Positions 26,414 to 34,963 of a DNA stretch of 64,000 nucleotides are shown piece by piece. Below the pieces are notes generated by a model, which saw only the letters and a program-made list of their open reading frames with translations, ran no database searches and had not been told where the DNA came from. The translations under genes and the position numbers were made by a program. How positions within the stretch are numbered: position 1 is the stretch's first letter; each line of letters opens with the position of its first letter. The DNA is taken from NCBI GenBank assembly GCA_023394615.1, contig JAEXAI010000015.1, positions 1 through 64,000 of the forward strand, read 5' to 3'. Source of the DNA: Actinomycetes bacterium. GTDB taxonomy: Bacteria; Actinomycetota; Coriobacteriia; Coriobacteriales; Eggerthellaceae.

Positions 26414-26887
26414 CTATTGCGCGTTCGGCGTGGTCGAGATGCGAAACAGCGGCTGGTCGTATTCCACTTGTGTGCCGTTTGCGGCAAGCACTTCCGATAC
26501 CACGCCGCTCGCGCTGGCGGTAATCTCGTTCATCATCTTCATGGCTTCGATAATTGCAAGCGTTTGACCAGCTAATACTTCCTGGCCAGGCTTCGCGAAA
26601 GGCTCCTCATCGGGACTGGGCGCAATGTAGAACATGCCCACCATGGGGCTGCGCACGATGATGGTGCCGTCATCAACGTCGTTGGGCAAAGCGGCTGCCT
26701 CGTGGCTTTCCACCTTGCCATGCAGCAGCGCCTCTACGCGTTCGGCCACATTGGGAAGCGTCGCGCTGCTGAAGGAACTGTGATTGCGTTCCAACTCTAT
26801 CTTCGTCGTGCCGTCGTCGATTCGCAACGCGGTCAGTTCCGCCTTGTCCATTATCTCGATGAACTCTTCGATTTCCTTGCGGTCCAT
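26414..26887 (-). CDS. accB: Biotin carboxyl carrier protein
   Basis: 157 residues from the ATG at 26887, which overlaps the pxpC stop (TAATG) and has GGAGGAGC upstream. The C-terminal biotinyl domain has the EAMKMMN signature with Lys117 as the biotinylation site, preceded by SPMVGMFYIAPSP as in BCCP of acetyl-CoA carboxylase. The N-terminal 60 residues are a charged linker. It should be the carrier for AccC next door. Confidence 0.93.
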   Translation of the reverse strand: MDRKEIEEFIEIMDKAELTALRIDDGTTKIELERNHSSFSSATLPNVAERVEALLHGKVESHEAAALPNDVDDGTIIVRSPMVGMFYIAPSPDEEPFAKPGQEVLAGQTLAIIEAMKMMNEITASASGVVSEVLAANGTQVEYDQPLFRISTTPNAQ

Positions 26888-27966
26888 TACTGCTCCTCCT
26901 TCGAGCTGTCGATCCAAAGCGATTCGTGTTGTGAAAGCAGCGCCTGCTTTTCCAGAATGGGTTTCAAGCGGCGTGCGGTGCGTCTAGGGCTTATGCCGTC
27001 CGTGCTGGGTCTTCGTACCGATTTCGCCAAATCGTCGAAAACGCGTGCTTCTCGTCGGCACAAATCCTGCGCTTCATGCACGCTTATGCGCTGGAAGCGG
27101 ACTTTCGTCCCGGGTTGGCATTGTACCAATTTGGGGATGTCCACACTGGCGACGGTGGCGATTTTCGCATAGCCGCCGGTGGTCTGCCGGTCGGCAAGCA
27201 TGATGATAGGACGCCCATGCGAGGGAATCTGCACGGCGCCGAAAGCGATGCCGTCGGAAATAATGTCGCTGCCGCTCTTTGTTTCCACTTCGGGGCCGTC
27301 CATGCGATAGCCCATGCGGTCGCTTTTCACCGTGGTGGTGAATTCCTCGCCGAAAAAAGTGTCGAGGCCCGCTTGTGTGAACATGTTGTCTTGCGGTCCG
27401 GGAACTGCGCGCAGCTCCACAATGCCGCCCGCCTTGCCGTAGAACGTGTCGTAGGGCACCGAATGCGATCCCAGATTTGGCAGGTAGTCGACGGATTTGG
27501 TGGTGAATGGGATGTAGTCGCCCGGGTCGAGCGCTCGCCCGCGCCAACCGCCGATCTCGCATTTCATGTTTGTGGAACGGCTGCCCATGACTTCGGGTAC
27601 GTTCAAGCTGGAGCCCGCGATGGCAAGGTAGCCGTACACGCCGCGGCGAGGCGCGCCGAAGCTCAGAATCGATCCGCGTTCCACCTGCAGGGCCGTGTAC
27701 ATGGGCACGGCCTCCCCGTTGATTGTCGGGCTGAAATCCGCACCGGTCAGAGCAATGAATGTGCCGGTGGTAAAGCGCACGGTTGGGCCTGCGAGCGCGA
27801 ATTCGAGTACGCAGTCGTTGGGGCCGTTTTCCACCAGGATGTTTGCGATGTGGAAAGCGCGCGAATCCATGACCCCGCTGGGGCTGAAGCCGCTGCCCAT
27901 GTAGCCGAAACGGCCCATGTCCTGCACGGTGGTGGTGACGCCGGGTTTTTTAATGACCAGACCCAT
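26887..27966 (-). CDS. pxpC: 5-Oxoprolinase subunit C / biotin-dependent carboxyltransferase family
   Basis: 359 residues from the ATG at 27966, placed by homology (MGLVIKKPGVTTTVQDMGRFGY) and four bases after pxpB. Hallmarks are GFSPSGVMDSRAF, AGSSLNVPEVMGSRSTN, DRMGYRMDGPE and MLADRQTTGGYAKIATV. It pairs with PxpB to make the ATP-using half of 5-oxoprolinase. The family is homologous to the carboxyltransferase domain of urea carboxylase. Confidence 0.93.
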   Translation of the reverse strand: MGLVIKKPGVTTTVQDMGRFGYMGSGFSPSGVMDSRAFHIANILVENGPNDCVLEFALAGPTVRFTTGTFIALTGADFSPTINGEAVPMYTALQVERGSILSFGAPRRGVYGYLAIAGSSLNVPEVMGSRSTNMKCEIGGWRGRALDPGDYIPFTTKSVDYLPNLGSHSVPYDTFYGKAGGIVELRAVPGPQDNMFTQAGLDTFFGEEFTTTVKSDRMGYRMDGPEVETKSGSDIISDGIAFGAVQIPSHGRPIIMLADRQTTGGYAKIATVASVDIPKLVQCQPGTKVRFQRISVHEAQDLCRREARVFDDLAKSVRRPSTDGISPRRTARRLKPILEKQALLSQHESLWIDSSKEEQ

Positions 27967-27970
27967 GCGG

Positions 27971-28699
27971 CTATCCTTCTTCCGTGGTGATGTTGTATTC
28001 GTAGGCACCAGCAGCCAGTTGCGTTTCAATGGCCGCATACTCTGCTGCTGAAATGGGCTCAAAGCGCAGGTACTCGCCCGCTTCGTAAAGAATGGGCTTT
28101 TCGCGATCGGGGTCGTAGGGGCGCAGGGGCGTGCGGCCGATGATGCGCCAGCCGCCTGGGCTGGGCAGGGGGTACACGCCGGTTTGCGCGCCGCCGATGC
28201 CCACGCTGCCCGTTTCGATACGAGTGCGCGGCGTAGCGAGGCGCGGCGTATGCAGGCGCTCGTCCAAATCGCCCAAATAGGCGAATCCTGGCAGGAATCC
28301 CAACATGTCTATCAGGTAGTCTTTTGCTGAGTGAATGGCTATGACCTGGTTTTCCGTCAGGTGAGCGTGGGCAGCAACGTCTTTCAAATCGGGTCCGAAA
28401 TAGCCGCCGTAGCATACGGGAATGTGCACGATGCGGCGAACGCTCAAATCGGCCGTTCCCAAATCGCGCAGTTTTCCACGAAGGCGCTCGGAAAGCTCGT
28501 CAAAGCCGATGACCAACGGGTTGTAGCAAATCATCAACGAACAGAACGTAGGTACCAACTCGACCACGCCGGGAATGGGATCATGCGACAGGTTATCGGC
28601 CGCCATCCTGATAAGCGTGGAGGTTTCGGGCGTGATGACGTTGGCGAACTTTAGGTTCAGCGCCGAATCTCCCGCGATTGTGATTTCGAATGCAGCCAT
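27971..28699 (-). CDS. pxpB: 5-Oxoprolinase subunit B (KipI family)
   Basis: 242 residues from the ATG at 28699; a much longer in-frame extension upstream has no supporting signal. Family motifs are PVCYGGYFGPDL, DYLIDMLGFLPGFAYLG, RIETGSVGIGGAQTGVYP and PGGWRIIGRTP. The partner PxpC follows four bases later. It is the first gene of the minus-strand cluster pxpB-pxpC-accB-accC-(repeat)-DUF1445-pxpA. B. subtilis KipI also inhibits the sporulation kinase KinA, but there is no sign of that here. Confidence 0.93.
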   Translation of the reverse strand: MAAFEITIAGDSALNLKFANVITPETSTLIRMAADNLSHDPIPGVVELVPTFCSLMICYNPLVIGFDELSERLRGKLRDLGTADLSVRRIVHIPVCYGGYFGPDLKDVAAHAHLTENQVIAIHSAKDYLIDMLGFLPGFAYLGDLDERLHTPRLATPRTRIETGSVGIGGAQTGVYPLPSPGGWRIIGRTPLRPYDPDREKPILYEAGEYLRFEPISAAEYAAIETQLAAGAYEYNITTEEG

Positions 28700-28978
28700 G
28701 GTGCTTACAATACCCCCGGAGCCTGTTTTGCGTGTTCTTCTAAGCTTAATGCAACTGTGATAATTCAGTAAGCTCTGCAATAGGTTGTTAACATTTCGAC
28801 AATCGAGGTGCGCTACACTCATATCTTAGGTTCGCGAAAAGGGGACGACTGCAACATGTGCGGCGAGTGAAACGAGCCGACGAATGAAGCAGGCACAAAG
28901 GGCGAACCAAGCAGAGCGAGCAGAACAGACTCGGCGAGTCGAAGCGAATGCAGCGGAATAAAGGGGATTTTATCACAA

Positions 28979-29689
28979 ATGGACAAACTTCTGTTTTGGG
29001 GCACTTTTCTATTCTCATACACCATGCAGGCTATCACGGGGTTTGCGGGCAATATATTCGCTATGCCGGTAGGCGTGTTGACCATCGGCATGACCACTAC
29101 CATATCCGTTCTGAATATCACCGGTTGTTTCGCGTGCGGGGCGGTGGCCCTGACGAACCTCAAACATGTGGCGTGGCGCGAGTTCTTCCGTATCACCATC
29201 ACGATGGCAGTGTTTTTGGTGATAGGGATATGGGTCGACACGCTGTTTTCCGCAGATGCGCTGTTGAAGATATTCGGGGCTATCGTGCTGTTCGTGGGCC
29301 TGCAAAACATATTCTTGAAGAAACGGCCCATGTTGCCTGAATGGGCGCTGTGGGTGGTGCTGGCGCTGGCAGGCCTGGTGCAGGGCATGTTCGTATCGGG
29401 CGGTGCATTCCTCGTGATATATGCGCTGCAGAAGATTCTGGACAAAGACCAGTTCCGCGTGACCCTGTCGCTGGTGCTGACGGTACTGAACGGTTTCTAT
29501 GCGGCCATCGAGATTATCGGCGGCAGCGTAAGCGCAGATGCGTGGGGTGTGGTGGCGGTGTGCATTCCTCTGAGCATTGCAGCTGTGCTGCTGGGTCAGT
29601 TCATTGAGCGTCGCATGAGCCAAGAGATATTCCTGAAAGTAACCTACTGGATGCTGGTGGGCATAGGCGTCACCCTCCTCGTAAGCTAA
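28979..29689 (+). CDS. TSUP (TauE/SafE-like) permease, copy 1
   Basis: 236 residues with about eight transmembrane helices. The N-terminal repeat shows FSYTMQAITGFAGNIFAMPVG and the second repeat shows GMFVSGGAFLVIYALQKIL. TSUP proteins move sulfite, sulfoacetate, taurine or related organic anions; the substrate cannot be assigned. A near-identical-length paralogue follows downstream. The gene starts 280 bp from the divergent pxpB start. Confidence 0.85.
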   Translation: MDKLLFWGTFLFSYTMQAITGFAGNIFAMPVGVLTIGMTTTISVLNITGCFACGAVALTNLKHVAWREFFRITITMAVFLVIGIWVDTLFSADALLKIFGAIVLFVGLQNIFLKKRPMLPEWALWVVLALAGLVQGMFVSGGAFLVIYALQKILDKDQFRVTLSLVLTVLNGFYAAIEIIGGSVSADAWGVVAVCIPLSIAAVLLGQFIERRMSQEIFLKVTYWMLVGIGVTLLVS

Positions 29690-29716
29690 AAACGTGTCAG
29701 CGAACGTGTCAGCGGG

Positions 29717-29738
29717 ACGTGTCGTTCGACACGTTTTT
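29717..29738 (+). terminator. Terminator after TSUP copy 1
   Basis: A perfect 8-bp stem ACGTGTCG-TT-CGACACGT is followed by TTTT. Between here and 30060 (about 320 bp) I see no gene, only an AT-rich TATATT at 29958 that may be a -10 box for the second permease. Confidence 0.8.
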
Positions 29739-30060
29739 GCCCCATCAATTGTGATGATCGCACGTTTGGCAGCGAGCGGGTGCGTCAGCGGCAACATCGC
29801 GATAGAATAGCCCTGCCCATTTGCATATATCCTGCAGGATGGGAACTACACTTTCGCCTTTCGCTGGGCGCATCTGCTTGGCACCTGCCATGCGGCTTTA
29901 GAAAAGCGACCATTTTCACATATCCATGACCGAACTGCGCTAAACTCTACTCTTCACTATATTGGTTATGCGGCATTCGCGGCCTCGGCAAGCTGTGCGG
30001 GTGTTGTTTGCGCATGTTATACCACGGAATGCGCTTTGGGTTTTTAAGGGTTTATCGTAC

Positions 30061-30771
30061 ATGGAAAAGTATTTGTTCTGGGCCGTCTTCTTCGTCGCCT
30101 ACACCATGCAGGCGGTCACGGGGTTCGCGGGCAATATATTCGCTATGCCGGTCGGGGCATCGACCATCGGCATGTCCACGGCTATCTCGGTTCTGAATAT
30201 CACTGGGTTTTTCTGCTGCGGCGTGGTGGCCGTGGCAAATATAAAACACGTGGCATGGCGCGAGTTTATCCGCATCATCGTGGTGATGATTGCGTTCATG
30301 CTGGTGGGAATATGGATTGATACGCTGCTTTCAGTGGATTCCCTGCTGAAGATATTCGGCGTGATTGTGTTTGCGGTGGGGATGCAGAACATCATCATGA
30401 AGAAACGTCCGTTACTGCCGGAGTGGGCGTTGTGGGTGGTGCTGGTATTGGCGGGCATCGTGCAGGGCATGTTTATTTCTGGCGGTGCATTCCTCGTGAT
30501 ATACGCGCTGCAGAAGATATTAGACAAAGAGGAATTTCGCGCAACGCTGTCCCTTGTATGGATGGTGCTGAACGGCCTGTATGCTGCAATCGCGATTGCG
30601 GGTGGGGGAATAAGCGCGGAAGCAACGAGTATTGTGGCGGTGTGTATCCCTCTGGGTTTGGTGTCGGTGGTGCTGGGGCAGTGGATCGAGCGCCGCATCA
30701 GCCAAGAGGTATTTATGAAACTGACGTATTGGATGCTCGTGGGCATTGGCGTGGTGCTGATCTTCCGGTAA
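30061..30771 (+). CDS. TSUP (TauE/SafE-like) permease, copy 2
   Basis: 236 residues, the same length as copy 1 and highly similar throughout (shared TGFAGNIFAMPVG, FLVIYALQKILDK and SQE-F-K-TYWMLVGIGV). ATG 30061 is chosen because it aligns with copy 1. The pair is a tandem duplication, each copy with its own control region, so substrates or expression may differ. Confidence 0.85.
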   Translation: MEKYLFWAVFFVAYTMQAVTGFAGNIFAMPVGASTIGMSTAISVLNITGFFCCGVVAVANIKHVAWREFIRIIVVMIAFMLVGIWIDTLLSVDSLLKIFGVIVFAVGMQNIIMKKRPLLPEWALWVVLVLAGIVQGMFISGGAFLVIYALQKILDKEEFRATLSLVWMVLNGLYAAIAIAGGGISAEATSIVAVCIPLGLVSVVLGQWIERRISQEVFMKLTYWMLVGIGVVLIFR

Positions 30772-30833
30772 CGCTATCGCGGCAGGCGCTCTATTCGCTC
30801 AGACTCATTTGCCTCAAATCCATTTGTCTCAGG

Positions 30834-31676
30834 TTAGATGGTGTTGCCCAAGGCCACTGAGTCGATAAAATCCTTGAAAGGTGCGAGGTCGCAGATTTCG
30901 GCAACGGTTACTTTCCCTGCAACCGCTTCGATGGTGGTTGATGCGGTACCGCCGAGCACGCAGACCGGTCGGCCATTCGCGTTTTCGTCTAGATGGGCAG
31001 TCGTTGTCTGTGCGCCTTTCGGCTCGTGCTCGCACAAGCCAGGTTTCATGACCATCATCGTTATTGTTTCATCTGCGCGAATGCAGGGGTCAGAACATGA
31101 TCCGGTTTGCGCGGAAAGGCCGCTGGGCACGTCCACGGCGAGGATGTGCTTCCTATACGTGGAGCGCGCCGAGTTCGCACGATCAATCCATGCGTCCATA
31201 GGCGGGCGCACCTTCGTGCCCGAAAAGCCGGTACCCAAAAGCGCGTCGACAACTACGTCAGCGTGGCGGATGGCGTCGGCGACAACTCCGTTATTTGGCA
31301 TGACCAGCACGTGCAGGGTTCCACTTGCGCTATCGGCGGCATCTTGCGATGTGCCCGATTCGCGGACAGCGCGCTCGGCTGCTTCGTGAGCAGGCTCGGC
31401 CGTAATCGACGAGGCGGCCTTCGGCGTGATAAGCGTTACGTCAAAACCGTTTTTAACCAAGAGCTCCGCGGCCACCCATCCGTCGCCTCCGTTATTGCCA
31501 GCCCCAGCAAGCACGCACACGTTGCCTGGTTTGCCAAGCTCGGTCTGCACGGCATCTGCGACCGCCTGCCCAGCCCGGCGCATCAAAGTGGCAAGGGTTG
31601 TGCCTGATGCGGCGATACGATGTTCCAGTTCGACGACGTCGACGACGTTCAAGACGGGTGCAGGGGTTGCGTTCAT
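30834..31676 (-). CDS. nnrE: NAD(P)H-hydrate epimerase (YjeF N-terminal domain)
   Basis: 280 residues. Interconverts R and S forms of damaged hydrated NAD(P)H so that the dehydratase can repair them. The motifs are LMRRAGQAVAD, CVLAGAGNNGGDGWVAAELL, VVDALLGTGFSG and AVDVPSGLSA. Only the epimerase domain is present; the C-terminal ADP-dependent dehydratase domain often fused to it is absent and must be encoded elsewhere. GGAAG precedes the start. Confidence 0.87.
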   Translation of the reverse strand: MNATPAPVLNVVDVVELEHRIAASGTTLATLMRRAGQAVADAVQTELGKPGNVCVLAGAGNNGGDGWVAAELLVKNGFDVTLITPKAASSITAEPAHEAAERAVRESGTSQDAADSASGTLHVLVMPNNGVVADAIRHADVVVDALLGTGFSGTKVRPPMDAWIDRANSARSTYRKHILAVDVPSGLSAQTGSCSDPCIRADETITMMVMKPGLCEHEPKGAQTTTAHLDENANGRPVCVLGGTASTTIEAVAGKVTVAEICDLAPFKDFIDSVALGNTI

Positions 31677-31704
31677 AATGACTTCCTTTGTTCGGATGGA
31701 AAGT

Positions 31705-31733
31705 AGTATATCGCATTCTCGATAGGTAACGAA
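31705..31733 (-). promoter_or_regulatory. Promoter of the NAD(P)H-hydrate epimerase gene
   Basis: On the minus strand, TTCGTT (31728-31733) and TATACT (31705-31710) are 17 bp apart, with the ATG about 30 bp further on. Confidence 0.55.
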
Positions 31734-31941
31734 AATCCCTGCGGTAGGCGTTTCGAATATGCGTATGCGGGCTCAGGCATACATCGCATCGACTCGCAGG
31801 TCGCGCAAGCTGCAGTGTTCACACAGAATACAATCGATGCTGCTCTCGTTGCAGGAAAGCCCGGCGGCTTCCTCCTTCGCCTGCTAATCGTACTCGCTGC
31901 TTTGCCTGTGACTATCGTTTCCTAAAGCCCTCTTCCTTTTC

Positions 31942-31984
31942 GCCGATGACCGCCGCGTCTCCTCCCTCGTGCGCGGTCATCGGC
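31942..31984 (+). terminator. 12-bp perfect stem in a divergent region, terminator-like
   Basis: GCCGATGACCGC (31942-31953) and GCGGTCATCGGC (31973-31984) pair perfectly and are followed by ATTTTCC. Both neighbouring genes point away, so the terminator would belong to an unlisted transcript between about 31740 and 31990, possibly a small RNA. Confidence 0.5.
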
Positions 31985-31991
31985 ATTTTCC

Positions 31992-32019
31992 TTGTAAGGC
32001 GATTGCATCGTGCTAGAAT
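31992..32019 (+). promoter_or_regulatory. Promoter of the aminotransferase gene
   Basis: TTGTAA (31992-31997) and TAGAAT (32014-32019) with a 16-bp spacer, just after the stem-loop, give a leader of about 90 bases to the ATG at 32119. Confidence 0.6.
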
Positions 32020-32118
32020 CTAACGCACACGAAAACACACGCGCCGTGCACATGCAAAGGGCCGCTTCACGCAGCGGTTATCAGGCGTTTGCAGGCGACA
32101 AGCAGGGAAGAGGCAGAA

Positions 32119-33300
32119 ATGTTCAACCAGAAGATGCAGGAGTTGGGGCAAGCGCCCTCGGCTATTCGCGAGCTGTTCGCCTATGGGCTTCAGCGCAAGG
32201 CTGAAATTGGCGATGACAAGGTGTTCGATTTCAGCATCGGCAACCCCAGCGTGCCGGCGCCCGCATCAGTGGGACGCGCTATTGTGGAATTGGGGCAAAT
32301 GCCCGCGCAAGATGTGCATGCCTATACGCCCTCTGCCGGCGATGCTGGTGCGCGCAAGGCTATCGCCGATTCGCTGAACAGGCGTTTTTGCGAGTCGTAT
32401 GCTGCCGAAAATGTATTCATCACATGCGGCGCGACCGGTTCCTTGAACGTGTGCATGAAGGCATTGATTGAGCCCGATGACGAATTTATCGTCGTATCGC
32501 CGTTTTTCCCGGAATACCGTGTGTGGATTCAAAATCACGGTGCGAAATGCGTGGAAGTGCCTGCACGTGAAAGCGATTTCCAAATCGATTTGCCAGCCGT
32601 GAAAGCTGCTATCAACAATCACACGAAGGCCGTCATTATCAATAGCCCCAACAATCCGGTGGGTGTGGTTTACTCGCGCGAGAACCTGGAAGGGCTGGCC
32701 GATGTCCTGCGCGATGCGTCTGCGAAAAACGGCAGCCCCATATTCTTGATGTCAGACGAGCCCTATCGCGAGCTGGTTTTCGACGGTCTGGAAGTGCCCT
32801 GGGTACCAGATATCTACGAGAATACGCTGGTGTGCTATTCGTGGAGCAAGTCGCTTTCGCTGCCAGGCGAGCGCATCGGATATGTGCTGGTGCCGCCTAC
32901 GGTGGCCGACTGGCGCAACATTTTCTTTGCTATCTGCGGTGCCGCTCGCGTGCTGGGGCATATCTGCGCGCCGGCGCTGTTTCAGAAAGTAATCGAGCGC
33001 TGCGTTGATGAACCTGCTGATGTGGAAGCGTATGCGCGCAACCGCAAGCTGCTTACGGACATAATGGATGAGCTGGGCTACACCTACATTCAACCGCAAG
33101 GGGCGTTCTATTTGTGGCTGAAGGCGCTCGAGCCTGACGAAAAGGCGTTTTCCGCCCGCGCGAAATCGCACGAGCTGCTATTGGTGCCAAGTGAAAGCTT
33201 CGGCGTGAAGGGTTGGGTGCGCATAGGCTACTGTGTAAGCGAGCAGGTGATTACCGGGTCGAAGGACGCATTTGTCGCGTTGCGTGCCGAATACGAATAA
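32119..33300 (+). CDS. PLP-dependent class I/II aminotransferase
   Basis: 393 residues from ATG 32119, preceded by AAGAGG. The fold-type I pattern is complete: FSIGNPSVPAP at the N-terminus, CGATGSLNVCMKAL, INSPNNPVGVVYSRE (the Asn that contacts PLP), DEPYRELVF and SWSKSLSLPGERIGY with the Schiff-base Lys at residue 244, then FGVKGWVRIGYC with the substrate-carboxylate Arg. It is an aspartate-aminotransferase-like enzyme; the amino donor cannot be fixed. Terminated by a hairpin that overlaps the neighbouring gene. Confidence 0.92.
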   Translation: MFNQKMQELGQAPSAIRELFAYGLQRKAEIGDDKVFDFSIGNPSVPAPASVGRAIVELGQMPAQDVHAYTPSAGDAGARKAIADSLNRRFCESYAAENVFITCGATGSLNVCMKALIEPDDEFIVVSPFFPEYRVWIQNHGAKCVEVPARESDFQIDLPAVKAAINNHTKAVIINSPNNPVGVVYSRENLEGLADVLRDASAKNGSPIFLMSDEPYRELVFDGLEVPWVPDIYENTLVCYSWSKSLSLPGERIGYVLVPPTVADWRNIFFAICGAARVLGHICAPALFQKVIERCVDEPADVEAYARNRKLLTDIMDELGYTYIQPQGAFYLWLKALEPDEKAFSARAKSHELLLVPSESFGVKGWVRIGYCVSEQVITGSKDAFVALRAEYE

Positions 33301-33315
33301 AGGCGGTAGGCTTAA

Positions 33316-34599
33316 CTATTTTGAGGGCTTCGACGAGGCGTAGGTTTCGTCGAAGTCTTTTTTGTACTTGTTTACACCTGACGAATCATTGTCAGCTAGA
33401 ACAGGTGCAGTAATTTCAGAGGTGTGGGAAGACGGGTTGTCGTACTGCAAGCTGATGCGGAAGCCCTCGCACAGAACCGATACTCTTTGCAAGAGGTCGT
33501 TTTGAAGCCGTGAGACATTTTGATAATCGTCATAGATTGCAGATGCCGTGCCGATGCCTAAAGATTCAACTTCATCGATTGACGTCTGGATTTCAGCTTT
33601 CAGCGCATCGCATACAGCTGCTTTCGCCGTACGCGTAGTGCGGTTGCTGGTGTTGTAGGCCGTATCATAGGTGGCCGCGCAATCGCGTATACGCTGGTCG
33701 AATCCGGAAAGCTTGTTATAAGCCGCCATCAGCGAATCGAATGCCGAAACATCAGTTTGATCTGCGATGGTGTCGCTGGCCGTGCGCGTGTCGGTGGCAG
33801 AACTTGCGGCAGTCGAAGCGCCTGATGTAGCGGAAGTGGCAGTGCTCGTTGCGGTTTGCGAGGTACTCGTCTGCGTCCAAGGCTTTAAAACCACGATTAC
33901 AAGTGCGACTACAATCAAAATTGCCACGACGATGAGAGCGCCTTTTCTGCCCGAGCCGCTTTTCGCGGGGTCTGGCGCAGTAAACGACGTGGAAGTTTGC
34001 TCCCCCGGATGCTGAGGGTTTTCACTCGGGTCGTATCCGGTGATGGGGCGCATGACCGCCGTCGAACCCTTCACGTACGCAGAGCTGTCTATAGTCCCGC
34101 CATTCACGACATCGAAACCGGCCATGTTCTTGCTTGGCGATGAGGTGTCGATCTCGGGAAGGTTCATGATAGGACGGCTACTCTTTTGACCGCTTTTTTT
34201 GGAAATGGGCGAAATCACCACGGTCTTATCGGCATCGGAGAGTTTAGTGATAGGTGCGATTACCACGGTCTTGTCACTGTCGGAAACCTTGCTCGCAGGT
34301 GTGCCGACGGTGCCCTCCTCGACATCGGTCTTTTCTGCTTTAGTCTTCGTGGCTCCAAAAGATTGCCGATTGGAATCTTCTGATTGAGCGGGGGCAACAG
34401 CTTCTTGCGCAACGGAGCTTGACTGGTCTGTTTCCTGCATTTTAGGCATGGAAGAATCTAAGGAGGCAGACGATTTGGCAATCTCACCCTCGTTTTCCTC
34501 GCGAGAACGGGCGTGCTCTACTGGCGCGCCGCATTGTGCGCAGAAACGTGCGTTTTCCGTTAGCTGAGCACCGCAGCAAGTGCAAAAATCAAGAGCCAT
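33316..34599 (-). CDS. Zinc-ribbon membrane protein of unknown function
   Basis: 427 residues. The N-terminal zinc ribbon is FCTCCGAQLTENARFCAQCGAP (two CxxC pairs). A long Ser/Thr/charged region contains two copies of a 15-residue unit with the core D-K-T-V-V-I-(A/S)-P-I. One transmembrane helix (GALIVVAILIVVALVIVVL) and an extracellular region of about 180 residues with a Ser/Thr/Ala-rich linker follow. The architecture resembles cytosol-sensing membrane proteins of Gram-positive bacteria. The repeated DKTVV could be phosphorylated threonines read by FHA domains, but that is speculation. Function unknown. Confidence 0.7.
   Translation of the reverse strand: MALDFCTCCGAQLTENARFCAQCGAPVEHARSREENEGEIAKSSASLDSSMPKMQETDQSSSVAQEAVAPAQSEDSNRQSFGATKTKAEKTDVEEGTVGTPASKVSDSDKTVVIAPITKLSDADKTVVISPISKKSGQKSSRPIMNLPEIDTSSPSKNMAGFDVVNGGTIDSSAYVKGSTAVMRPITGYDPSENPQHPGEQTSTSFTAPDPAKSGSGRKGALIVVAILIVVALVIVVLKPWTQTSTSQTATSTATSATSGASTAASSATDTRTASDTIADQTDVSAFDSLMAAYNKLSGFDQRIRDCAATYDTAYNTSNRTTRTAKAAVCDALKAEIQTSIDEVESLGIGTASAIYDDYQNVSRLQNDLLQRVSVLCEGFRISLQYDNPSSHTSEITAPVLADNDSSGVNKYKKDFDETYASSKPSK
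33326..33363 (+). terminator. Terminator lying inside the opposite gene's coding end
   Basis: GGCTTCGACGA (33326-33336) pairs with TCGTCGAAGTC (33347-33357), one G-T pair, followed by six T. It ends the aminotransferase transcript, yet the same bases encode the last residues of the convergent zinc-ribbon protein. Confidence 0.8.
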
Positions 34600-34963
34600 G
34601 CTCCTCCGATCGTTTCCAGGGTTGCGTTACTCAATAGATTATAACGAACGAAGCACATGGCGTTGTGTACTTTCCACGAAGCGTGCGGTTTGAAGGGGGT
34701 GCGTTACGATTTCGCAAAGGCGAAATCTTCCTGAACGCTGTCACGACCATGCCTTTTCGGGCGGTAGGTCTGGATTGCGCGATTGCCACTTTTCGACCTG
34801 TTTACTCGAGAGCACCTACGTGAATCGATAATGATATAGCATATACGTTACAATCGCACAATCCGCAGGCATGAACCTTTGCATCGCGGCTGCGAACAGT
34901 GAAGCGCACGTCCTGAACAAGACGTATAATCGGACGGTAGGAATTCGTTCGAAAGGCACGTCT
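34600..34963. other. Divergent intergenic region, zinc-ribbon gene / CDF gene
   Basis: 364 bp without a gene. TATAAT-type -10 boxes face each way: on the minus strand at 34638-34643 for the zinc-ribbon gene and on the plus strand at 34925-34930 for the CDF gene. Neither has a good -35 box. Confidence 0.4.
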
